Shown in pieces: positions 10,501-17,661 of a stretch of DNA of 57,150 nt (its first letter is position 1; each line of letters opens with the position of its first letter). A program made the translations under genes and the position numbers. The notes under the pieces were generated by a model. That model made no database searches. It was not told where the DNA came from and was given only the letters and a program-made list of their open reading frames with translations. The DNA comes from Streptomyces turgidiscabies Car8 (GTDB lineage: Bacteria; Actinomycetota; Actinomycetes; Streptomycetales; Streptomycetaceae): assembly GCF_000331005.1 (NCBI RefSeq), contig NZ_AEJB01000328.1, positions 1-57,150 on the forward strand, given 5' to 3'.

Positions 10501-11313
10501 TCAGACCGCCCGGTGGAGGGCGAACACGCGGGCGGGGAAGCCCGAACCGCCCTGCGGCTTGGGCCAGGTGGCGACGATCAGGGCCCCGGCCTCGGGCACC
10601 CGGTCCAGGTCGGCCATCAGCTCGATCTGCCAGCGGTCGCGTGCCAGCACGTAGCGCTCCAGGCCGAAGTCACCGGCGGAGGTGGCGAGTCCGGGGTCCG
10701 TGTCGGTCTGTTCGTGCCCGATCGCCGTGACACCGGCCTCCTCGAAGAGGTACCGCAGGACCTCGGCGGACCACCCCGGGCAGTGGCTCACGCCCGCCTC
10801 GTCCTTGTTGGCCATGGCGGCCGCGTCCGGCCAGCGGCGGCTCCAGCCGGTGCGCAGGGCCACGAAGGAGTCGGCGGGGATGCGGCCGTGACGGGTCTCC
10901 CAGGCCGCGATGTCGTCCAGGGTCGGTACGGCGTCGGGGTCGGCGGCGACCCGGTCGCTGATGTCGAGGACGACCAGCGGCAGGATCATCTCGTCGACGG
11001 GGATCTCGTCCAGGGTCCGGGCCCCGGCGACGAAGTGCACGGGCGGGTCGACGTGGGTGCCCCACTGGCCGACGATCGTGTGGAGATGCACGGTGAAGCC
11101 GTCGCCGCGCGACATGTCGAACGGCAACTCACGCTTCTCGTCCGGGAAGGCGGGGAAGTGCGGCTGGCCCGGGTGGAAGGCGTGCGTGAGGTCCGTGCGG
11201 ACCGTCGTCGCCGTCAGTTCCCGGTGCAGGGCCCACAGGGGCGGTTCGGTGGTCGTGATCGCGGTCGGGCCGGTGGCAGTGACGGTGGCGGTGGCGGTGT
11301 TGTTCCGTGTCAT
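10501..11313 (-). CDS. cyclase-family metal-dependent hydrolase (KynB/isatin hydrolase-like)
   Basis: 270 residues from ATG 11313. The metal-binding motif of the cyclase family (PF04199) is visible as HLHTIVGQWGTHVDPPVHF (HxGTHxDxPxH type), with TDLTHAFHPGQPHFP earlier and a late WxxE-like helix. Known members hydrolyse N-formylkynurenine, isatin or other amide and lactam-type substrates. It lies 28 bp after the HAD gene on the same strand. The amino-acid context suggests hydrolysis of an acylated or cyclised amino-acid derivative, but the substrate cannot be determined. The first 20 residues are Thr-rich and probably disordered. Confidence 0.8.
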   Translation of the reverse strand: MTRNNTATATVTATGPTAITTTEPPLWALHRELTATTVRTDLTHAFHPGQPHFPAFPDEKRELPFDMSRGDGFTVHLHTIVGQWGTHVDPPVHFVAGARTLDEIPVDEMILPLVVLDISDRVAADPDAVPTLDDIAAWETRHGRIPADSFVALRTGWSRRWPDAAAMANKDEAGVSHCPGWSAEVLRYLFEEAGVTAIGHEQTDTDPGLATSAGDFGLERYVLARDRWQIELMADLDRVPEAGALIVATWPKPQGGSGFPARVFALHRAV

Positions 11314-11341
11314 GGGTGCCGGGTCCTCTCAGGGAGCGGTC

Positions 11342-12022
11342 TCAGGGGTGATGTGCGAGGGCGGTGCGGGGGAGCGTGGCGAGCAGGGGGATCAGTTCGG
11401 CCGGTTCGGCGACGGAGGCGACCGCTCCGGCGGACTCCGCCTCACCGCCGTAGCCCCACCGCACATGGACGGCGGGGATGCCCTCGGCCGCCGCGCTCTC
11501 GACGTCGTAGGTGCGGTCGCCGACCATGAGCGGTCGGCGGACGTCCGCGCCCCGGTCCCGCAGCCGGGTGACGCACTCCCGGATGACCTGCCGCTTCGTC
11601 GTGCGGCCCGCCTCGTCGGAGACACCGCACACGGTCAGCAGCCGTGTGTCGAGACCGAAGCGACGTGTCATCAGCTCCGCCTGGTCCTGCACCTTGGACG
11701 TCGCGACGCCCATCGGAAGGCCGGACGCGGCCAGGGCGTCCAGCAGTTCGGGGATGCCGTCGTACACGGTGGCGGCCGACGCTCCGTGCCGGGCGTACTC
11801 CGTGCGGTAGGCCGCGAGGGCGGCCCGTGCGGTCGGCTCGTCGAGGCCGACGACGTATCGGAAGGTGTCGTACATCGGCGGGCCGACGAAGCCGCGCAGC
11901 GTGGGCCCGTCCGGGACCGGTGCCCCGACCGAGCGGAGGGCCGCGGCGGCGCTCGCGGTCACTCCGGGAGCGGAGTCGATCAGGGTGCCGTCGAGGTCGA
12001 GGAGCAGACAGGTGGGCCTCAT
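11342..12022 (-). CDS. HAD-superfamily phosphatase, phosphoglycolate phosphatase-like
   Basis: 226 residues from ATG 12020-12022, which overlaps the permease stop (ATGA). HAD motifs are in order: DLDGTLIDS at the N-terminus (nucleophile and acid Asp), VATSK (motif II), the Lys region around TTKRQVI (motif III) and MVGDRTYDVESA (motif IV). The helical cap after motif I is the Gph/PGMB type. It is cotranscribed with an amino-acid permease and a cyclase-family hydrolase. The substrate could be a phosphorylated hydroxy-amino acid or a housekeeping phosphate ester; the sequence does not decide. Confidence 0.85.
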   Translation of the reverse strand: MRPTCLLLDLDGTLIDSAPGVTASAAAALRSVGAPVPDGPTLRGFVGPPMYDTFRYVVGLDEPTARAALAAYRTEYARHGASAATVYDGIPELLDALAASGLPMGVATSKVQDQAELMTRRFGLDTRLLTVCGVSDEAGRTTKRQVIRECVTRLRDRGADVRRPLMVGDRTYDVESAAAEGIPAVHVRWGYGGEAESAGAVASVAEPAELIPLLATLPRTALAHHP

Positions 12023-13464
12023 ACGGCGGCTCCCGCGGTCCGGCGGCGACCGTGGCGCAGCCAGTGGTACAGGTAGCAGCCGGCCACGAACGGAACGCCG
12101 AAGTACAGGGCGGTGGCCTGCGCCGGGTCCAGCGCGATACCGATGAGCGAGGCCAGGCACAGAGCGAAGGCCAGGATCGGCACGACCGGGTAGAAGGGGG
12201 TCCGGTACGACAGGGTCCGGACGTCGCCGCCGTCGCGCACGAAGGCCCGCCGATGGAAGAACTGGGACGCGGCGATGGACATCCACACGCCGACCGCGGC
12301 GAACCCGGCGATCGACACCAGCACCAGGTAGACGGTCTCGGGCGCCGCGACGCTGCTCACCAGGGAGGCGGCACCGCCGACCATGCTGAGCGACAGGGCG
12401 ACCAGCGGGATGCCACGGCGGCTGAGCCGGCGCAGCACCTGCGGGGCCTGCTTCTCCTCCGCGAGGGAGAACAGCATGCGGGCACAGGAGTACAGGCCGC
12501 TGTTCCCGGCGGACAGCAGCGCCGTGATGATCACGAAGTTCATCGCGTCGGCCGTGTAGGGGACGCCGACGGAGGAGAAGACGGTGACGAACGGGCTCTC
12601 GTCCAGACCCACCTTGTCGTACGGGATGGTCGCGGCGATCACGGTGATCGCGCCGACGAAGAAGACCAGCAGACGGATGACGGTGACGCGCAGCGCCTTG
12701 GGCACGGCGGTCGCCGGGTCCTCGGTCTCACCGGCGGCGACGCCGATGAGTTCGGACCCGGAGAAGGCGTAGAAAGCCGCCAGGACGGTGACGAGGACGC
12801 CGGAGAAACCGTGCGGGAAGAGACCGTCCGGAGTGCTGAAGTTCTGCAGCAGGAAGGGGTGGGATCCGCCCGAGGAGAGCGGGTGGAAGCCGGCCAGGGC
12901 GGCGCCGCCGAGCACGATGAGGGCGACCACGGCGATGACCTTGACCAGGGAGAACCAGTACTCGGTCTCACCGAAGACCCGGGCGGAGAAGGCGTTCACT
13001 CCGAAGACGACCGTGGCGAACACCACGCACCAGACCCAGACACTGACGTCGGGGAACCAGCGCTGCATCAGCAGCCCGCACGCGGTGAACTCGGAGCCGA
13101 GGGCGACGGCCCAGGTCAGCCAGTACAGCCAGGCGGTGGCGAAGCCGGTGGCGGGGCCGATCGAGCGGGTCGCGTAGACGTGGAACGCGCCCGAGACGGG
13201 GTAGATGACGGCGAGTTCACCGAGGCAGGTCATCACCAGCCAGACGACGAACGCGCCCACCAGATAGGCGAGTACGGCGCCGAGCGGGCCTGCCTGGGAG
13301 ACGGTGAAGCCGGAGCTGAGGAAGAGCCCGGAGCCGATGACGCCGCCCATCGCGATCATCACGAGGTGGCGGGACCGCATGGTGCGGCGCAGGCCGTCGG
13401 GGCCGGGCTGCGGGGCGCCGGTGGCGGACGCCGCGGGGTTCTCGGGTTCGACTGAGACTGACAT
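12019..13464 (-). CDS. amino acid permease (APC superfamily, AAT family)
   Basis: 481 residues from ATG 13462-13464, preceded by AGAGGA. About twelve hydrophobic segments are visible. The first membrane helix carries MIAMGGVIGSGLFLSSGF, the substrate-binding GSGL motif of AAT/GABA/lysine-type permeases, and GELAVIYPVSGAFHVYA follows as in that family. It imports an amino acid with protons. It heads a minus-strand operon with a phosphatase and a hydrolase. Its position between two IclR genes and facing the aspartase operon suggests uptake of the amino acid that the operon degrades; this is inference. Confidence 0.88.
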   Translation of the reverse strand: MSVSVEPENPAASATGAPQPGPDGLRRTMRSRHLVMIAMGGVIGSGLFLSSGFTVSQAGPLGAVLAYLVGAFVVWLVMTCLGELAVIYPVSGAFHVYATRSIGPATGFATAWLYWLTWAVALGSEFTACGLLMQRWFPDVSVWVWCVVFATVVFGVNAFSARVFGETEYWFSLVKVIAVVALIVLGGAALAGFHPLSSGGSHPFLLQNFSTPDGLFPHGFSGVLVTVLAAFYAFSGSELIGVAAGETEDPATAVPKALRVTVIRLLVFFVGAITVIAATIPYDKVGLDESPFVTVFSSVGVPYTADAMNFVIITALLSAGNSGLYSCARMLFSLAEEKQAPQVLRRLSRRGIPLVALSLSMVGGAASLVSSVAAPETVYLVLVSIAGFAAVGVWMSIAASQFFHRRAFVRDGGDVRTLSYRTPFYPVVPILAFALCLASLIGIALDPAQATALYFGVPFVAGCYLYHWLRHGRRRTAGAAV

Positions 13465-13655
13465 GACGTGTCCTCTGGGGAGCGGGGAGGGACAGGACGC
13501 GTGGGGGGCGATCGGCATGGCATGGCGGAGGGGTGAAGCCACTTTCGGCGGGGGAGCGGTGCGCGTCGGGTGGTGCGCACACGGCGGGAGCCGCCACCGG
13601 GTGCGGGTGACGCGCTGAGGGGGCTCGGGTTCGGGGCGGGGCCGGTGAGCCCTGG

Positions 13656-14123
13656 TCAGGCTCGGGAGACGAGTTCCAGCGGGGCGGAGAGCTCGATCAC
13701 CGGGATCTCCCAGGGATGGGCGTCGGCGAGGCGGGCCAGCACCCGCGCCAGGTCCTCGTCCGTCACCGAGTCGACGTACGTGGTCACGGCGACGGTGGCG
13801 GAGAGGAACCGCCCGCCGACCGAGCCGAGGGCCGGGCGGGCACCCGGCCGGACGGTGAAGCCCTCCGCGCCGAAGGTCACCTCGAAGACGTCGCCGTACA
13901 CGCCGAAGTCCCCGAGTTCGGGCGAGCTCTCCAGCACGCGCAGCAGGGAGGCGAAGGACTCGTCGGAGCGCAGCGTGTCGAGATCGCCCCGCGCGCAGGC
14001 GGCCAGGGTGTCCTCCGACACCGGCCAGAACGCCTTGACCCTCCGTACCGTCCGGCGCCGTACGGACGGATCCGCCGCCTCCCGGCCTCGTTCGGTGGTT
14101 TCCGGCGGCATCGTCGTGCCCAT
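13656..14123 (-). CDS. conserved hypothetical protein with YqfO/CutA-like HPWE motif
   Basis: 155 residues from ATG 14121-14123, with GAGGG upstream. I do not recognise a named family. The last third (SATVAVTTYVDSVTDEDLARVLARL, then ADAHPWEIPVIEL) looks like the ferredoxin-like fold and HPYE-type motif of NIF3/YqfO C-terminal or CutA-like proteins. The resemblance is short. It reads away from the second IclR gene, and its promoter contains a palindrome, so it is probably regulated by that IclR. A gap of 191 bp separates it from the permease gene. Confidence 0.6.
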   Translation of the reverse strand: MGTTMPPETTERGREAADPSVRRRTVRRVKAFWPVSEDTLAACARGDLDTLRSDESFASLLRVLESSPELGDFGVYGDVFEVTFGAEGFTVRPGARPALGSVGGRFLSATVAVTTYVDSVTDEDLARVLARLADAHPWEIPVIELSAPLELVSRA

Positions 14124-14165
14124 ACGCGTACATCCCTCGGCATTCGGCGGCAGCTGATGCAGAGG

Positions 14166-14211
14166 ATGCTAGGCGTGCATTAAATGCACGGCAAGATGTA
14201 AATGCTGCACA
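14166..14211. promoter_or_regulatory. promoter with embedded palindromic operator, divergent IclR intergenic region
   Basis: On the minus strand, -35 TTGCCG (14189-14194) and -10 TAGCAT (14166-14171) are separated by 17 bp. The spacer holds a perfect 7-1-7 inverted repeat, GTGCATT-A-AATGCAC (14175-14189). A related degenerate site, TGTAAATGCTGCACA, lies at 14197-14211. The arrangement suggests repression of the gene starting at 14123 by the divergently encoded IclR protein. Confidence 0.6.
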
Positions 14212-14242
14212 GTTTCCGATCTTGTGGGAAGGCGGCGGTACA

Positions 14243-15082
14243 GTGCGGATCAACGAGCACGGGCCCGGCACCCCGTCGTACGGGCGCGCCGGGACGACGG
14301 AGGGGCACGAGAGGTACGTGGACTCGAGCGTGGCGAAGGGCCTGGACGTCCTGTCCGAGCTCGCCCGGGGCACGGCCGGCGGCCGCCGTCATGGCCTGGC
14401 CGTGTCCGTCTCCGAACTGGCCCGTCGGATGGGCCGCGACCGCAGTCAGCTGTCCCGGGCGCTCACCGCCATGAGTGCGGAGGACTTCGTCGAGCGCGAC
14501 GAGGCCTCGGGCGCCGTGGCACCTCACTGGCGGCTCTACACGACCGCCCGGGAACTCACGGCGCATCGTCTGCGCACCGACGGGCTCACGGCCCTGGAGG
14601 GCATGGCGGCGGAGACCGGCGAGAGCTGCTACCTCGGCGTTCTCGTGGGCGACACGACCGTGACCGTCGCCGAACGGGTGCCGCCCGGCAGCCGGCAGCT
14701 CGGCTCCTGGATCGGCCGCCCCTATCCGGCGTACTGCAGCGACTGCGGCCAGGCGCTGTTGATGGACGCCGACGACGACGAGGTGGCGGCGGTCTTCTCC
14801 CGCACCGACTTCGTCCGCCACGGCCCCAACACACCGACCGGCCTCGACGACTTCCTGCGCCGGCTGTCGTTGACCCGGGAGCGCGGATACTCGATCGTCG
14901 ACGAGGAGGCCGAGCCGGGCCTGTACTCGGTCGCCGTGCCGGTCCGCGACTTCACGGAGGAGGTCGTCGCCGCCGTCCAGGTCGTCGGACCGCGCCGCCG
15001 CCTCGAACCCGGCACACGAGAGATCGTGGCCACCGCACTGCGCTGGGGACACCACCTGGAAACGGTGCTGCGCGGGGCGTGA
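14243..15082 (+). CDS. IclR-family transcriptional regulator
   Basis: 279 residues from GTG 14243, with GGAAGG about ten bases upstream; a TTG at 14222 is less likely. The winged helix-turn-helix is at about residues 30-90 (VAKGLDVLSELARG, SVSELARRMGRDRSQLSRALTAM). The effector domain carries GRPYPAYCSDCGQALLMDADDDE and ends with PVRDFTEEVVAAVQVVG. It is divergent from the HPWE protein, and the intervening palindrome is its likely operator. It is a different subgroup from the IclR protein at 5069-5878, so the catabolic region is bracketed by two IclR regulators. Confidence 0.87.
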   Translation: MRINEHGPGTPSYGRAGTTEGHERYVDSSVAKGLDVLSELARGTAGGRRHGLAVSVSELARRMGRDRSQLSRALTAMSAEDFVERDEASGAVAPHWRLYTTARELTAHRLRTDGLTALEGMAAETGESCYLGVLVGDTTVTVAERVPPGSRQLGSWIGRPYPAYCSDCGQALLMDADDDEVAAVFSRTDFVRHGPNTPTGLDDFLRRLSLTRERGYSIVDEEAEPGLYSVAVPVRDFTEEVVAAVQVVGPRRRLEPGTREIVATALRWGHHLETVLRGA

Positions 15083-15111
15083 CCGCATGGCGTGGCAGCG
15101 GAAAGGCCGAG

Positions 15112-16248
15112 TCAGAGCGCCGGCTCGGCCGACGCCGCCCGCACGCTCGGCACACGGGAATCCGTCATCGTCAGTCGCGCGCAGACATGGGAGAAGCCGC
15201 GGTGCCGCGACGTCCTGAACAGGGCGACGAGCGAGACCAGGGCGAGGACGGCGGCGGGGGTGGACAACGATTCGAAGTGGTTGAGGAGCAGGAAACCGCC
15301 GACACCTGTCAGACCGCGTACGAGTCCCGCCCGTAGGCCCGGTCGGCGGCCGTCAGCGGTGGTCGCTCCCAACCGGACGATGCGCTGCCCGAGACTCGCC
15401 CCACCGCCTGCCAGGGGAAATCCGACCGCGAGCACCAGCCAGGGCACCCAGAAACCGATGGACTCGACGGTCCCGTCGAAGAAGAAGCCCGAGTACGGAG
15501 GGGCACCTTCGGCGGACAGACCTCCGTGCCACACCCACACGAGCGCCGCGCAGGCGGCGACCGTCGACACACTGAGGAACCCGAAACTCATCAGGTCGCA
15601 CACGGACGCCAGCAACCGCCTGCGCCAGGTGACCGGGCGAGGCTCTCCCGGCTCGGCGTGGACGCGTTGGCCGGGCACGGCGCCGAGCAGCGGGGCGGCC
15701 AGCGCGCCGATCAGTCCTCCCAGGCCGTTCGCGATCAGGTCGTCGACGTCGAACAGCCGGTACGCGCACGGGTAGATGAACCAGTCTCCGGTCAGTTGGG
15801 TCGTCTCGATCAGCAGTGACACCCCCAGACCGACGGCCGCGGTGAAGGGCACGCCGCGCCGGAACATGTACCGGACGAACATGCCCAAGGGTATGAAAAG
15901 CGCCACGTTCAGCAGCACCTGTGTCAGGGCCGGGTTGTGCAGCATCGCCGCAGGACCGCTGCCGGTGGCCGACTTCCCCATGTCGTGCAGGAAGTGGAAC
16001 GGGATCAGCTGGGGTCGGCGCACGCCGATGACGGCACAGAAGTCGGACCGGACCGTCGGGAACGGGGCGAACACGTAGAAGAACAGGGCCAGGCCGTAGA
16101 GGGGTCCGGTGAACGCCAACGCCATGTTGCCCAGGCCCAGTTCGCCGCGTCGCCGATAACGCACGGCGATGTAGGGAACGAACAGCACGACGGCGGCCAC
16201 GGACATCAGCAGGGCGGCCCAGACGGCCGGCGCCACTCTTGGACTCAC
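15112..16248 (-). CDS. VanZ-RDD membrane fusion protein
   Basis: 378 residues from GTG 16248 with AGAGGA upstream. Residues about 5-190 form a VanZ-like domain with several membrane helices and the markers LLNVALFIPLGMFVRYM and IETTQL, then FDVDDLIANGLGGLIG. The second half (from about 210) is an RDD-type domain with SLGQRIVRLG and RAGLVRGL and three more hydrophobic segments. VanZ proteins are linked to low-level teicoplanin resistance; RDD proteins are membrane proteins of varied roles. It converges on the IclR gene with 29 bp between. No resistance genes surround it, so drug resistance is not implied. Confidence 0.8.
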   Translation of the reverse strand: MSPRVAPAVWAALLMSVAAVVLFVPYIAVRYRRRGELGLGNMALAFTGPLYGLALFFYVFAPFPTVRSDFCAVIGVRRPQLIPFHFLHDMGKSATGSGPAAMLHNPALTQVLLNVALFIPLGMFVRYMFRRGVPFTAAVGLGVSLLIETTQLTGDWFIYPCAYRLFDVDDLIANGLGGLIGALAAPLLGAVPGQRVHAEPGEPRPVTWRRRLLASVCDLMSFGFLSVSTVAACAALVWVWHGGLSAEGAPPYSGFFFDGTVESIGFWVPWLVLAVGFPLAGGGASLGQRIVRLGATTADGRRPGLRAGLVRGLTGVGGFLLLNHFESLSTPAAVLALVSLVALFRTSRHRGFSHVCARLTMTDSRVPSVRAASAEPAL

Positions 16249-16785
16249 GAGCGGATTCCTCTCAGAGCCGCGGCCTCGGCCGGCGGCGGCACACGAAACT
16301 CGGGATCTGTGGGAGCGCGGCAGTGGGGGCGATGCGCAGGGCGCCGGCCGGGCGGATCACGTCTCGCCCGTCCCGCCCACCTCGCTCGTCTCGTGGACGA
16401 GAGTCGCATCGTTCGGCTCGGCCGTGCCTCGGCCGTACGGCCGATACGGCGAGGGGGCGGATCGTGGCGGAATTGCGGCACGTCTCGCCGGTGGGCCGCA
16501 TGGCAGCCCGCCCCGAGAGGCGTGCTGCCCCAAGCGATTCACGGACCGCGTCATCCCTGGAGCTGACGCGACGGCATCCCGGAGGCTGACGAATCGGCTG
16601 CCGCCGTCACCCCCAGGTGGTCAGCTTTTCGGCTGATCCGCGGGGGCCTGTGTGAATCGGACGATGGAGAGGTCCCCAGCGGGGCGGGCCTGGACTCCCG
16701 TGTCCACGTGCTGTCTTCGGCGGTCTGTGTCCGCCGGTGAGGCCTGTGCCCCGCGCTGTCTCTGCCGTCGATCGGAGTCGTACCC
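16249..16785. other. 537-bp intergenic region with no supported gene
   Basis: It separates the divergent VanZ-RDD and ABC transporter genes. Short open frames here lack ribosome binding sites and recognisable protein sequence. A weak hairpin with stem TCAGC/GCTGA and TTTTCG loop lies near 16620-16635. A GGAG ribosome binding site eight bases before GTG 16786 is the only clear signal. No convincing promoter hexamers were identified. Confidence 0.45.
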
Positions 16786-17565
16786 GTGACCACCGCCTCG
16801 CCCACCGGCCCCCGCACCGCCACCCCCACCGTGGCCGCCCGCGCCACACAGCTCTCCAAGGTCTACGGGCAGGGTGACACCCAGGTGGTCGCCCTCGACC
16901 AGGTCAGTGTCGGCTTCGGGCAGTCCCAGTTCACCGCGATCATGGGGCCCTCCGGGTCCGGCAAGTCCACGCTGATGCACTGCGTCGCCGGGCTGGACTC
17001 CTTCTCCTCCGGCTCGGTGCGCGTCGGCGACGTCGAGCTCGGCTCCCTGACGGACCGGCAGCTCACCAGACTCCGCCGGGACAAGGTCGGATTCATCTTC
17101 CAGGCGTTCAACCTGCTGCCGACCCTCACCGCGCTCGAGAACATCACGCTCCCGATGGACATCGCGGGCCGGACACCGGACCGCGAATGGCTGGACACCG
17201 TCATACAGATGGTCGGTCTGTCCGGCCGGCTCAGTCACCGTCCCGCCCAGCTCTCGGGCGGCCAACAGCAGCGTGTCGCCGTCGCCCGCGCCCTCGCCTC
17301 CAAGCCGGACATCGTCTTCGGGGACGAGCCGACGGGAAACCTGGACTCGCGTGCGGGGGCCGAGGTTCTCGGGTTCCTGCGTGACTCCGTACGGGAGTTG
17401 GGCCAGACCGTCGTCATGGTCACCCATGATCCGGTCGCCGCGGCCTACGCGGACCGGGTCATCTTCCTCGCCGACGGACGGATCGTCGACGAGATGTACG
17501 AGCCCACCGCGGACCGGGTCCTCGACCTCATGAAGTCGTTCGACACCAAGTTCCGCACGACCTGA
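16786..17565 (+). CDS. ABC transporter ATP-binding protein, MacB/LolD type
   Basis: 259 residues from GTG 16786. The Walker A GPSGSGKST (about residue 58), Q-loop FIFQAFNLLPTLTALENI, signature LSGGQQQRVAVARAL, Walker B DIVFGDEPTGNLDS and switch VTHD are all present. FQAFNLLPTLTALENI is characteristic of LolD/MacB-class ATPases that partner FtsX-like permeases. The matching permease begins 96 bp downstream. The pair uses a mechanotransmission mechanism, exporting or extracting peptides or lipids rather than importing substrates. No two-component system adjoins, so a bacitracin-sensing BceAB role is less likely. Confidence 0.92.
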   Translation: MTTASPTGPRTATPTVAARATQLSKVYGQGDTQVVALDQVSVGFGQSQFTAIMGPSGSGKSTLMHCVAGLDSFSSGSVRVGDVELGSLTDRQLTRLRRDKVGFIFQAFNLLPTLTALENITLPMDIAGRTPDREWLDTVIQMVGLSGRLSHRPAQLSGGQQQRVAVARALASKPDIVFGDEPTGNLDSRAGAEVLGFLRDSVRELGQTVVMVTHDPVAAAYADRVIFLADGRIVDEMYEPTADRVLDLMKSFDTKFRTT

Positions 17566-17661
17566 GCAGACCTGAGCCGAGCCGGGCCGGGCCGAACCGA
17601 CGCGTGTCCTGATCGACCCTCACCCTCACCCTTCCCTCCACCTCCCCGGGACCACACCACC

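Noticed and set aside
15112..16248. Glycopeptide resistance locus suggested by VanZ
   Set aside because: No VanHAX or VanRS genes are nearby, and VanZ-like domains are common in unrelated contexts.
16249..16785. Several short open frames in the long gap before the ABC transporter
   Set aside because: All are Arg/Pro-rich, overlap one another on both strands and lack ribosome binding sites.
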